Assembly: GCF_014697425.1 (NCBI RefSeq)
Contig: NZ_JACJRU010000017.1
Span: 62,001-126,000, forward strand
Source: Nostoc sp. FACHB-110
GTDB lineage: Bacteria; Cyanobacteriota; Cyanobacteriia; Cyanobacteriales; Nostocaceae
Length of the DNA stretch: 64,000 nt
Direction of reading: 5' to 3'
Position 1 is the stretch's first letter; the number at the start of each line of letters is the position of its first letter. The translations under genes were made by a program, and so were the position numbers. Positions 46,178 through 54,912 of the stretch are shown here, one piece after another. The notes beneath the pieces were generated by a model that searched no databases, was not told the DNA's origin, and saw only the letters and a list, made by a program, of their open reading frames with translations.

Positions 46178-47908
46178 TTATTTATTCATCATTCTCATAG
46201 GCCAAATTACTGCTTTGGCTCCGAGGATACGGGAGTAAATTTTACCTTCACGGTCGTGTATATAATAGTCGGAGGTTACACCTGTGGCTGTTTTTGCTTT
46301 AACCTCGCAAGAAACGTAGAAGATTTCATCGCAAGGTAAGGCGCGGAATTGTTCGGAGTGAGTTAGTTGTCCTGGTAAGCAAATTTCTTGATGGAAATGG
46401 TTTAGCCAAACCCATAAGGGTTGTGTGCTTAAATCATTACAATAAGGGTTGTGCCAATTGATAGGAAATTGCCCTTGTTTTTGAGCAGAAATTGATGCCC
46501 AATAGCATTCGGCGGTGATTTTTTCTGGGGTAATGTTGATTACTCTGGTGATTTTTTGGAATGCTGGGCCGTGGAATAATGAGGAGCTATCTTTTTGATA
46601 AAAGTCTGTGCCAGTGGTGGTGATGATGTTATCTTCGGTGAGGTTTACTGATTCGTAAACTGGGGCTTCTGGCATTTTCCGCACGATTTTGATTTGGGCG
46701 CGGAAGTGATAATGGGTTTTGCCTTCGGGTGTTTTACTTAAGATTGTGGTTTGTAATTCGACAAATTCCGATTCGCTTTTGGCAAGTTCTTGAACTTCGA
46801 GAATGTGTTCGCTGACGTTGGAATTAGCAAAGGTAATTCCTTTGAGAACTTTAAATTCTTTACAACTTAAATAGCGATAACCTGGATGCAATTCTTCACA
46901 AGCATTAATCATCCAAGACATGGCGCAGGTTGCTGGTAATACGGGGGAACCAGCGATGACATGATCATATAAGAAGGGATTTGCTTCTAATACAATGCGG
47001 CGACGAATGCGGTAGCTTTTAAGTTCTGCATCTAAGGGTGCGGGTGGGCGAATTGTGGGGCTACCGATAACTACTTGAGTAGAGTCATGGTGGGCGGGAT
47101 GCAGTTCGTTGACCAACATTTGTGCGCCGATATCAATGGGTATAATATCAATTCCCCGTTCGGCGAAGGCTTTTTTGAGTTCTGGTGTTACCATCCCGCT
47201 ATCCCAACCGCCCCAGTTGATTGCAACTACGTGACAATTGGGATGCTTTTGTTTGAATAGATGGGCTGATTTGTTGAGAATTTCGTTAGCGATCGCATAA
47301 TCCGATTGCCCAATATTCCCGTAAAATCCAGTTACGGAGGAGAACAATACTAATTGTTCTAGTTGATTGGGGTTAACGCAATTCAGTAAATTTTCTAGCC
47401 CTTGAACTTTGGCGGTATAAACTTTTTCAAAGTCTTGGTCGGTTTTCTTTTCAATTAATTTATCGGCTAAGTTACCAGCACCGTGAATAATGCCAGTAAT
47501 TGCGCCAGTGCGTGCAACTGTGGCTGCTAGTTTTTGTTGTAGTTCGGCAACATTTGTCACATCAGCACTCAGATATTCAACTTTTGCGCCTGCTGCTTGA
47601 ATTTCTGCTATTGTCTGTTTAATTTCGCGGCTAGAAGCAATTTTGTTATATATTTTCTGCACACTCATGGGTGTAGGCTTCTCACCTTGCGCGAGCAGAT
47701 TTTCCATGATGCGTTTTTTTAATGCAGCATCTTCAAAACAATCTTTGGCGAATTCTGGTTCGTTTTCTAAAATTTCGGAACGACCGAGAAGGATAAATGT
47801 GCAAGGTTGTTGTTGTGCAAGTTTTTTAACGCAGAGGGAGGTGATTCCTTTCGCACCACCACTGACGAGAAATACTGATGAGGAACGAACCTGAGTTGCT
47901 GTTGTCAT
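46178..47908 (-). CDS. hglD: Ketoreductase-dehydratase protein of the glycolipid synthase
   Basis: 576 residues. KR catalytic subdomain at about 8-270: VFLVSGGAKGITSLCVKKLA binds NADPH and LFSSVTGFYGNIGQSDYAIANE has the catalytic Ser and Tyr. A DH-like hot-dog region fills about 285-570 (FLYDHVIAGSPVLPATCAMSW with its His). The structural KR subdomain is missing here and instead ends the HglE protein encoded just upstream, so the KR is split over two genes. The symbol hglD follows the ketoreductase description in PCC 7120 and is moderately sure. Confidence 0.78.
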   Translation of the reverse strand: MTTATQVRSSSVFLVSGGAKGITSLCVKKLAQQQPCTFILLGRSEILENEPEFAKDCFEDAALKKRIMENLLAQGEKPTPMSVQKIYNKIASSREIKQTIAEIQAAGAKVEYLSADVTNVAELQQKLAATVARTGAITGIIHGAGNLADKLIEKKTDQDFEKVYTAKVQGLENLLNCVNPNQLEQLVLFSSVTGFYGNIGQSDYAIANEILNKSAHLFKQKHPNCHVVAINWGGWDSGMVTPELKKAFAERGIDIIPIDIGAQMLVNELHPAHHDSTQVVIGSPTIRPPAPLDAELKSYRIRRRIVLEANPFLYDHVIAGSPVLPATCAMSWMINACEELHPGYRYLSCKEFKVLKGITFANSNVSEHILEVQELAKSESEFVELQTTILSKTPEGKTHYHFRAQIKIVRKMPEAPVYESVNLTEDNIITTTGTDFYQKDSSSLFHGPAFQKITRVINITPEKITAECYWASISAQKQGQFPINWHNPYCNDLSTQPLWVWLNHFHQEICLPGQLTHSEQFRALPCDEIFYVSCEVKAKTATGVTSDYYIHDREGKIYSRILGAKAVIWPMRMMNK

Positions 47909-48024
47909 ATTTGTTTATTGAAGATTTAGAATTTAAACCGCAGATGAACGCAGATGGACGCAGATGATTTGTTGATGAATTGGGGAGCATTTACACTCCC
48001 CTAAACCTTTTGCGCCCTTCTTTC

Positions 48025-48052
48025 TTTGCGCCTTTGCGCCTTTGCGCGAAAC
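48025..48052. repeat. Dispersed GCGCCTTT repeat, copy 6 (hgl spacer)
   Basis: Ends one base before the hglE stop codon on the plus-strand scale. Same sequence as copies 1 and 3. The same spacer also holds a GCAGATGAAC-type tandem repeat at 47941-47971. Confidence 0.85.
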
Positions 48053-48053
48053 T

Positions 48054-51000
48054 TTACTTAATAGAAGCCTTCAACGTAACTCGCCCTTGAGAACCGTAAC
48101 CCACTTCATTGATATAAAGATTCGAGTCACACAGTTCGGCAATAATATGTTCAGCCGACTTTTGTGCATCTATCGCCGGACTCAAATCAATCGAGCGAGC
48201 GAATACTTTTGGCCATTCCCATCTCAGGGTTTTGGTAAGTCCGAATAAACCACCTGCGATCGCTCCATAATTGGTATTATGCTCTAACCCAAATGCTCCA
48301 TCTAAGCGCACGACTGTTAGGAAGGAACTGCGAGTATAATTGGCGGTTTCGGTAAGAGCTTTCTTCAGGTGTTTAGCTACAAAGAAGATGTGCTTAACTA
48401 TCGCTTTGTCCTGTTCTACAGCCTGGGGATGGATGTGAATGAAGCTGCCAATTGTGCCAATATTAGTTGCGATCGCGGATAATTTATGTTGGAGTAATTC
48501 TTCACTCATATCTGCGAGGGTGATACGTTCTACACCAGCAGGTAAGGGTGCTTGTTGAGCGATGATGGCTTGGGGGAAGCTTAATACTACTACTTTCCAA
48601 CCGCGATCGCACAGTGTTTGGACTAGGTGGGAGGTGGTGAGGGAGCCATCATCTGTGATTAAGCAGATGTGTCCCTCTGGTAAACTGAACTCTAAGCTGT
48701 CGGGTAGGGGGAGGATTTTTAGTTGCGCGGGACGACGCGCAACGTTTTCGATTACTTGGACTGGCTGGAAGTTCCAGTTAGAATCAGGCTTTTTTTTTTC
48801 ACCCGCAACTAGGCGTTGCAGATACTCAACTATTTGACCGATGGTTCGCAAATCACCTAAGTCTTCGACGTTGGGTTTGGGTAGGTTGGGGTACGTTTCT
48901 TGCATTGCTCCCAGAATTTCTACCCGTTTGATGGAGTCGATACCTAAGTCCGCTTCCATGTCCATTTCCAGTTCCAGCATCTCGACTGGGTAGCCAGTTT
49001 TATCGCTGGTGATGGCTAGAAGTGTTTGGGCGATATCTGCGTAATCGGTGGTATCTTCTACAGTTTCTACAAGTGGAGTCTCAGCAATTACTACTGGTTC
49101 AGGTGCAGGTATTACAGGCACAACTGGCATTTCTGGTGCGACTGGTGCGGGTAACACTGCAACTCCGACATTAGCACTTCCAGAAGCATTAGATTGCAGA
49201 TATGTAATGATGTCGCCGATGCTACGTTTTTCTGCTAGTTCTTCTAAGTTGGGCTTGGGTAAGTTAGGATACATTTCTTGTAAGCCACCCAAGATTTCAA
49301 CTCGTTTGATGGAGTCAATACCCAAGTCGGCTTCCATGTCCATCTCTAATTCGAGCATTTCGACTGGGTAGCCAGTTTTATCGCTGATAATAGCCAGCAA
49401 ATTTTTGTCTAAGTCAGAGACATCAACCGCAGGCGCAGCTACAACAGGTGCGCTAACTACAGCTACAGGCTGAGGTGCAGGAATTGGAACAACTGGTGCG
49501 GGAGTGAAAGCAACAGGCTGAGGCGCAGGTGCAACTGCTACAGGCTGGGGTGCTGGTGTTTCAATTACGGGTGCAGGCGCAACTGCTACAGGCTGGGGTA
49601 CTGGTGCGACTGGTGTTTCAACAGGTTTGTGACCATTACCGTTACCATTGCCATTTTTCGCTACAGGCTCAACTATTGGAGTGGGTGCAACAATTTTGGT
49701 GGTTACAGGTACAGGTGCATCGCTGACAGAGGTTGGTTCAACTGCAACACCACCAGCAATCAACTGTGAATATTGTTGCTGAATGAGATTGAAGAAGTTT
49801 TTAGCGTATTCTACCTGTTCCAGAAGATATTGTTCATGGATGCGGAGGGTTTCACCTTGTTGGTTGTGAAACTGCATCATACTGCGTTCTACACCTTCCA
49901 TCACCACTAGCTTCAGTTGCGCTACCTCTTGGGAAGACTTGGCGTTAGCGAACAAAGCGTTTTGCTGCTGCATCAGTTGGAAGAACGCTTTGGTATATTC
50001 CATCTGATGGTTGAGGTACTGACCGTGAGTTTGTAAATTATCAGATTGATTCTTCTGGAATTGGGTCAGCAGGTACTCTAAGCTTTCTAGCATTCGCTGG
50101 TAATTTACCAAGTTTTCAGGTGTTGGCATATCAGTTTCCTGGGCTAGTTTCATATTGAGTGCTGAGTGCTGAGTGCTGAGTGCTGAGTGCTGTACACTGA
50201 GCGAAGTCGAAGTGTGAGTATTGAGTGCTGAGTGCTGTACACTGAGCGAAGTCGAAGTGTGAGTGCTGAGTGTTGATTCTGGTGAAGAATTCTCAGTCTT
50301 TTCTTCACTTGTGGGCGGAATCTCTTGTAACTGGTCTTTCAACTCAGCACTCAGCACTTTCAACTCAGCACTTTGTAAAGAAACCTTATGTCCACTCTCC
50401 AACGCTTCTTTAAAACCATTTCTAGTTTTTTCCGAAACGTAGTTAATCCCGTTGAGACGCACACTCAAAGTTTTCTTCTTCTCAGCAGGTAGTACAGGTT
50501 GAACTTGATAAGGGTCAAGATTCTTCAACTGCATCCCAATGACGCGCATTTGTACTGCTGCTTCCCGCAGAGAACGATCGCTATTCTTCTGAGTGCTAGG
50601 ATTCAAAGCGATGGTAAGATGAGGGCGATCGCCTAAAATATCCTTAACTAAGTTAGTCAGAATTCTCTTCGGCCCGAATTCCACAAAGCAAGAACCACCA
50701 GCCGCGTAGATATTTTCAATTTCCTGTTTAAACAACACCGAACTTGCGAGGTGAGTTTCCAGGATGCGCTGCATTCCTGCGGGGTCTTGGGGATAAGGCT
50801 TGCCAGTAACATTGCTGAAAACTGGAATTGTAGCAGTATTAAATTTGACTGATTTAGTAGCGATCGCAAAGGACTTCTGAGCAAAAGCAATCAGTGAAGT
50901 GTGGAAGGCGGCGGAAACAGGCAACGGTACAGCCGCATATCCCTGTTCTTGCAAAGTCTGACGCACTTTAGCGATTTCTGCAGTTGGCCCTGCCAACACT

Positions 51001-53393
51001 ACCTGAGTCGGAGAATTAAAGTTAGCAATGGATACTTGCGGATAGTGCTTCAGTATTGGCTCGATTTTGTTGATGTCTTCTTTGACAGCCAACATTGTAC
51101 CAGCGTCATGGTCTGGGTCTTCTGGTGCAGCCATCGCTTGACCACGAGATTTCACCAAGAACAAGTAATCTTGCTCACTCAATACACCCGCAGCCCACAA
51201 TGCTGTTAGTTCCCCAAAGCTATGTCCGGCGACAAAATCAGATTTGAAACCAGCTTTTTGCAGGATGGAATACAACCCAGCACTGAATACACCAATTGCA
51301 GGTTGAGCGTATTCTGTACGTTGTAGTGCTGCAACTTGAGCGTTTTTCTCTGCTTCTTCAAAGGTTGGGCGAGGGAAGACAATTTCTGAGAGAGGCTGCA
51401 AGTTATCTTTGAGCAACAAGCTATCCATGTAACCATGTAACCGTTGCATTTGGGGGAAGTTCATCACCAATTCCCGACCCATTTCTAGGTATTGGGAACC
51501 TTGGCCAGAGAACAGGGCGACAACTTTACCGCCTAATTCCATTCCAGAGGCGCGGTAGTAAATACCTTGGGGATGTTCCCAAGATGCGGCTGCACCTTTG
51601 AGTTTCAACCAGTCAATGCTGATTTGCAGCAACTTGCAAGCTTCTTGTAGGTTCTCAGCGACAAAGCCAACTCTCGCCGCAGTTTGAGGAATTTCAAGAG
51701 ATTGACTATCTTGCACCAACTGAGAAAAGTGTCTGTCGCCGCCTTCTGATTGCAACTTCCATAAATCTGCTTCACACTTGCTGAGTAGTTGCGCTGGGTT
51801 AGCCGCAAACAGCAGAATTTCTTGGGGTGTGCTGTGTATGCGGTAAGGCTGATTTTGTCCCGCTTCGTATTCTTCTAAAACGACGTGGTAGTTTGTCCCA
51901 CCAAACCCGAAGGAACTTACACCCGCACGTCTTGGCGCGTCGCCTTCCGCACGTATCCAAGGTCTGGTTTCGGTATTGAGATAAAATGCCGAGTTGTTAA
52001 TGTCGAGTTTGGGGTTCGGCTCGGTAATGTTAATAGTTGGCGGTAAAATTTTGTGATGCAGTGCCAAAGCAGTTTTAATTAAACTTGCCGCACCCGCAGC
52101 CGCTTTGGTGTGTCCGATTTGGGATTTCACACTACCCAAAGCGATATGCTGCTTTTTGTTGTCGTATTGGCTAAAGAAGTCTCTTAAAGAACCGAATTCA
52201 GTCGGGTCGCCTGCCATTGTACCAGTACCGTGGGCTTCCATCAGACCGACGGTAGCAGGAGAGAACCCAGCATCTTCGTAAGCGCGGCGCAAGGCTGTTA
52301 CTTGCCCTTCTTTACGAGGTGCATAAATACTCTTGTAGCGGCCATCGCTAGAAGTACCGATGCCTTTAATTACGGCGTAGATTTTATCGTTGTCTCTTTC
52401 TGCATCTTCTAGACGCTTGAGAACAATCATCCCGATACCTTCACCCAGCATCATCCCATCAGACTTAGCATCGAAGGGTTTAACACTTTCACTGGGAGAA
52501 ACCGCCGGGGTTTTGCTGAAGGAGATATAAGCCATGATGGTGTTATCTGTATCCACACCACCAGTCAGCATCATGTCGGCGCGATGTTCGATTAGTTCAC
52601 TGATAGCTAATTTCAAAGCACCAAAGGAACTAGCACAAGCTGCGTCAACTACACAGTTAATTCCGCCGAAGTTCAAGCGGTTGGCGATGCGTCCAGCCAC
52701 GACGTTAGCCAGCATTCCAGGGAAAGCGTTTTCATCCCACTTAACATAAGCCGCTTTGATTTTGTCAACAATCTTTTTGGTATCTTCGTCAGACAAACCA
52801 CTGCTTTTAAGAACCTTTTCCCAGATAGGATATTCTAAGCGTGCAGCCAGTGGCATTCCCAATTGTTTAGCCATCGCCACACCAAGAACTACCCCAGTTG
52901 TTTCGCGGCTAAACTCACGAGATTCACCATAGCCAGAATCTTCCATTGCTTCTTTTGCAACTACCAAACTGAGTAATTGCGAAACATCAGTTACTTCTAA
53001 AATGCTGGGCGGAATCCCAAATTCCATTGGGTTAAAATCAACCTCTGGAATAAAACCACCGCGCTTACAATAAGTTTTATCTTCTGGGGTTCTGGGGTTG
53101 GGGTCGTAATAATCTTCTACGCTCCAGTGGGAAGAAGGAACATCAGTAATACAATCGATTTTGTTAATGATATTTTGCCAATATTCCCGCAAATTTCTGG
53201 CTTTCGCAAATAGCGAAGCCATGCCCACAATAGCTATAGGATTTTGTTGCAATTGTCTGTTAAGTTTGTTAATCGACATTGGTTTGTCTGTCGTCATCTT
53301 TTTTTCCTCTATATACCGAATCAAAGTTTTTTCACAACTGTTGATCTGGGCTTCTAATTCCGCCAAAGCAGTATCAATTGAATAAGCAGACAT
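48054..53393 (-). CDS. hglE: Heterocyst glycolipid polyketide synthase HglE (KS-AT-ACP-ACP-partial KR)
   Basis: 1779 residues. KS about 50-490 with active Cys253 (VVDAACASS), AT about 640-930 with Ser725 (AGHSFGELTAL), coiled-coil helices 1100-1210, a PAP/QPV linker, two ACPs with phosphopantetheine sites Ser1361 and Ser1487 (LGIDSIKRVEILG), and a C-terminal structural half of a KR. The text is close to PfaA. Residues about 1003-1079 are dispersed DNA repeats read in frame. The ATG at 53297 (Met33) has GAGG 8 bases upstream and may be the true start; the ATG at 53393 has none. Confidence 0.9.
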   Translation of the reverse strand: MSAYSIDTALAELEAQINSCEKTLIRYIEEKKMTTDKPMSINKLNRQLQQNPIAIVGMASLFAKARNLREYWQNIINKIDCITDVPSSHWSVEDYYDPNPRTPEDKTYCKRGGFIPEVDFNPMEFGIPPSILEVTDVSQLLSLVVAKEAMEDSGYGESREFSRETTGVVLGVAMAKQLGMPLAARLEYPIWEKVLKSSGLSDEDTKKIVDKIKAAYVKWDENAFPGMLANVVAGRIANRLNFGGINCVVDAACASSFGALKLAISELIEHRADMMLTGGVDTDNTIMAYISFSKTPAVSPSESVKPFDAKSDGMMLGEGIGMIVLKRLEDAERDNDKIYAVIKGIGTSSDGRYKSIYAPRKEGQVTALRRAYEDAGFSPATVGLMEAHGTGTMAGDPTEFGSLRDFFSQYDNKKQHIALGSVKSQIGHTKAAAGAASLIKTALALHHKILPPTINITEPNPKLDINNSAFYLNTETRPWIRAEGDAPRRAGVSSFGFGGTNYHVVLEEYEAGQNQPYRIHSTPQEILLFAANPAQLLSKCEADLWKLQSEGGDRHFSQLVQDSQSLEIPQTAARVGFVAENLQEACKLLQISIDWLKLKGAAASWEHPQGIYYRASGMELGGKVVALFSGQGSQYLEMGRELVMNFPQMQRLHGYMDSLLLKDNLQPLSEIVFPRPTFEEAEKNAQVAALQRTEYAQPAIGVFSAGLYSILQKAGFKSDFVAGHSFGELTALWAAGVLSEQDYLFLVKSRGQAMAAPEDPDHDAGTMLAVKEDINKIEPILKHYPQVSIANFNSPTQVVLAGPTAEIAKVRQTLQEQGYAAVPLPVSAAFHTSLIAFAQKSFAIATKSVKFNTATIPVFSNVTGKPYPQDPAGMQRILETHLASSVLFKQEIENIYAAGGSCFVEFGPKRILTNLVKDILGDRPHLTIALNPSTQKNSDRSLREAAVQMRVIGMQLKNLDPYQVQPVLPAEKKKTLSVRLNGINYVSEKTRNGFKEALESGHKVSLQSAELKVLSAELKDQLQEIPPTSEEKTENSSPESTLSTHTSTSLSVQHSALNTHTSTSLSVQHSALSTQHSALNMKLAQETDMPTPENLVNYQRMLESLEYLLTQFQKNQSDNLQTHGQYLNHQMEYTKAFFQLMQQQNALFANAKSSQEVAQLKLVVMEGVERSMMQFHNQQGETLRIHEQYLLEQVEYAKNFFNLIQQQYSQLIAGGVAVEPTSVSDAPVPVTTKIVAPTPIVEPVAKNGNGNGNGHKPVETPVAPVPQPVAVAPAPVIETPAPQPVAVAPAPQPVAFTPAPVVPIPAPQPVAVVSAPVVAAPAVDVSDLDKNLLAIISDKTGYPVEMLELEMDMEADLGIDSIKRVEILGGLQEMYPNLPKPNLEELAEKRSIGDIITYLQSNASGSANVGVAVLPAPVAPEMPVVPVIPAPEPVVIAETPLVETVEDTTDYADIAQTLLAITSDKTGYPVEMLELEMDMEADLGIDSIKRVEILGAMQETYPNLPKPNVEDLGDLRTIGQIVEYLQRLVAGEKKKPDSNWNFQPVQVIENVARRPAQLKILPLPDSLEFSLPEGHICLITDDGSLTTSHLVQTLCDRGWKVVVLSFPQAIIAQQAPLPAGVERITLADMSEELLQHKLSAIATNIGTIGSFIHIHPQAVEQDKAIVKHIFFVAKHLKKALTETANYTRSSFLTVVRLDGAFGLEHNTNYGAIAGGLFGLTKTLRWEWPKVFARSIDLSPAIDAQKSAEHIIAELCDSNLYINEVGYGSQGRVTLKASIK
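50157..50383. repeat. Dispersed STRR-type repeats inside hglE
   Basis: GTGCTGAGTGCTGAGTGCTGA tandem units plus two copies of a CACTGAGCGAAGTCGAAGTG element (50197 and 50241 regions), and a second patch of CAGCACT units at 50341-50383. A relative of the element is seen outside genes at about 54872-54891 (CACTGAGCGTAGCCGAAGTG). The frame stays open and encodes VQHSALSTQHSAL-like text. Confidence 0.85.
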
Positions 53394-53409
53394 AGGACAT
53401 AGACAGTTT

Positions 53410-53449
53410 TAATTACTGTGGATTGTGAAGCTACAGTAGTCTTTGTTAC
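53410..53449 (-). promoter_or_regulatory. NtcA-type promoter of hglE
   Basis: GTA GTCTTTGT TAC at 53436-53449 matches the NtcA consensus GTAN8TAC. On the minus strand TAATTA (53415-53410) lies 20 bp downstream, a -10-like box at NtcA-activated spacing. Transcription would then start near 53403, 10 bases before the first ATG and about 105 bases before the ATG at 53297 that has a ribosome site. Confidence 0.55.
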
Positions 53450-53683
53450 CCGTCAAAAAGTATCTGTCTGTTGTGACAAGCAACTAGCTATCCTATGTAT
53501 GAAGGCTAAATGCTTTTTTCCTAACAAACACTACACAATACAAATAGAGGTGAAGAATTAAGTTGGTAGGTACAAATGTTATTTGTCATTTGTCTTTGGT
53601 CATTCGTCATTGGTAAAGTAGAAATATTTACGTTCTTTAACCTAGTTATGACGTTTTCCACCAACTTATTAAGAATGAAGCTT

Positions 53684-53739
53684 TTCATACTTCATACTTC
53701 ATACTTCATACTTCATACTTCATACTTCACACTTCACAC
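53684..53739. repeat. Heptanucleotide tandem repeat TTCATAC/TTCACAC x8
   Basis: Six copies of TTCATAC then two of TTCACAC. The TTCACAC units overlap the 3' end of the small gene at 53727 and provide its last codons GAA GTG and stop TGA. Confidence 0.9.
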
Positions 53740-54005
53740 TTCTCTTGATATTGTGGTAGCAAGTCAATAACGTTGTTGAAACTGGTAAAATAATCTTGAA
53801 GCGCGTTAGCAGCTTGACCAGTGAATTCAAGCCATTCGTAATGGTAGAAGTTTTGTGTGATTGTATCCTGCTGGAACAATGGAAACTTAGGAGTAGCTAT
53901 GAGGACAGAAACGCTTTTTTCTCCCAAGCTCGTTTGATTATCTAGCTTAACAGCAGCAACGTAGCTGGTATTAATGACAACGTTCTGTATCTTGATAAAT
54001 GCCAT
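53727..54005 (-). CDS. Small conserved hypothetical protein
   Basis: 92 residues from the ATG at 54005 (MAFIKIQNVVINTSYVAAVK); the frame is open to 54065. It looks like a small beta-rich domain (VSVLIATPKF, FYHYEWLEFTG) followed by a helix (AANALQDYFTSFNNV). I do not recognise a family with a known role. No clear ribosome site. It stops in a TTCACAC repeat array. On the same strand as hglE but upstream of its promoter. Confidence 0.6.
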   Translation of the reverse strand: MAFIKIQNVVINTSYVAAVKLDNQTSLGEKSVSVLIATPKFPLFQQDTITQNFYHYEWLEFTGQAANALQDYFTSFNNVIDLLPQYQEKCEV

Positions 54006-54065
54006 AGCCAGTTTCAACGTCCAGGATAATATATTGTACGGAATTCGACCCAGAAAAGCTGACAA

Positions 54066-54912
54066 GTTCGTTACCGAAAGAACATCACCTCTACTTTAAA
54101 TTTCACAGTAATTTGCAGAAATTAATCAACAGTTACAAGGTGATAGTGATGCGACTTTGTATAGTATGTTTCTCATCTTCAAGCTTAATAAATGTGTTCC
54201 GTTTCCGTTGGGCTTTGAAGAGTTGAATTAATAAAAAGAATAACACACTTCACATAAACTAAATCATTTCTTCAAGGGATTTTAAGAAAAAAATCCGGCT
54301 TTTGATAGATGGCAATGTTAAACACAACAGAGGATTTAAGTATATTTGCAAACTCATATTTGGTGATTGTGCATTTACGCGATCGCTCTCTCGAATCCAA
54401 CTATAGCTTAATTTTCTAGCCATTAGCACCATCAGCATATTCAGTAGATAATTCATAAGCAAATACATGGGTATATATCTGGTATTTTCAACGTAGCATC
54501 ATAATTTGATTCGACTTTTTGATGAATTTTTAAAATAAGGCAAAAAACAACACCAATAAGTTAGTAATCAGCAAATATTAAAATTTTAGAAAGTACAGTA
54601 TAAACAATATTTTGATGACATTTGACAAATTACAAACATTTGAGTGTTGAAATGTATATCTGCTAAAAACGTTACAGAAAATGAGGTGTTCCAGATCCCC
54701 GTGGGGTGGGACGGACAGCCCGCCCTAAATCTAGGAAGGGTGAGGACACCCATCCCACAAGAACTAACTTTTCATTAATATTTAACGGTAAGTAGTAAAC
54801 AGAATTAAATTTAAGGCTCATCAGAGAAAACTGTTTAATATCAAAAGCTCCTCCTGCCTTCTGCCTCCTGGTCACTGAGCGTAGCCGAAGTGTGCCCCCT
54901 GCCTTCTACTTA
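54066..54912. other. Non-coding region
   Basis: About 850 bp. A G-rich stretch at 54700-54760 and CACTGAGCGTAGCCGAAGTG at about 54872 are dispersed repeats. Two frames of under 70 codons on the minus strand are not credible. Nothing else seen. Confidence 0.45.

Noticed and set aside
54259..54468. 69-codon minus-strand frame
   Set aside because: Starts in repetitive AT-rich DNA with no ribosome site and no recognisable domain.
54672..54875. 67-codon minus-strand frame
   Set aside because: Mostly translation of a dispersed G-rich repeat; no protein family visible.
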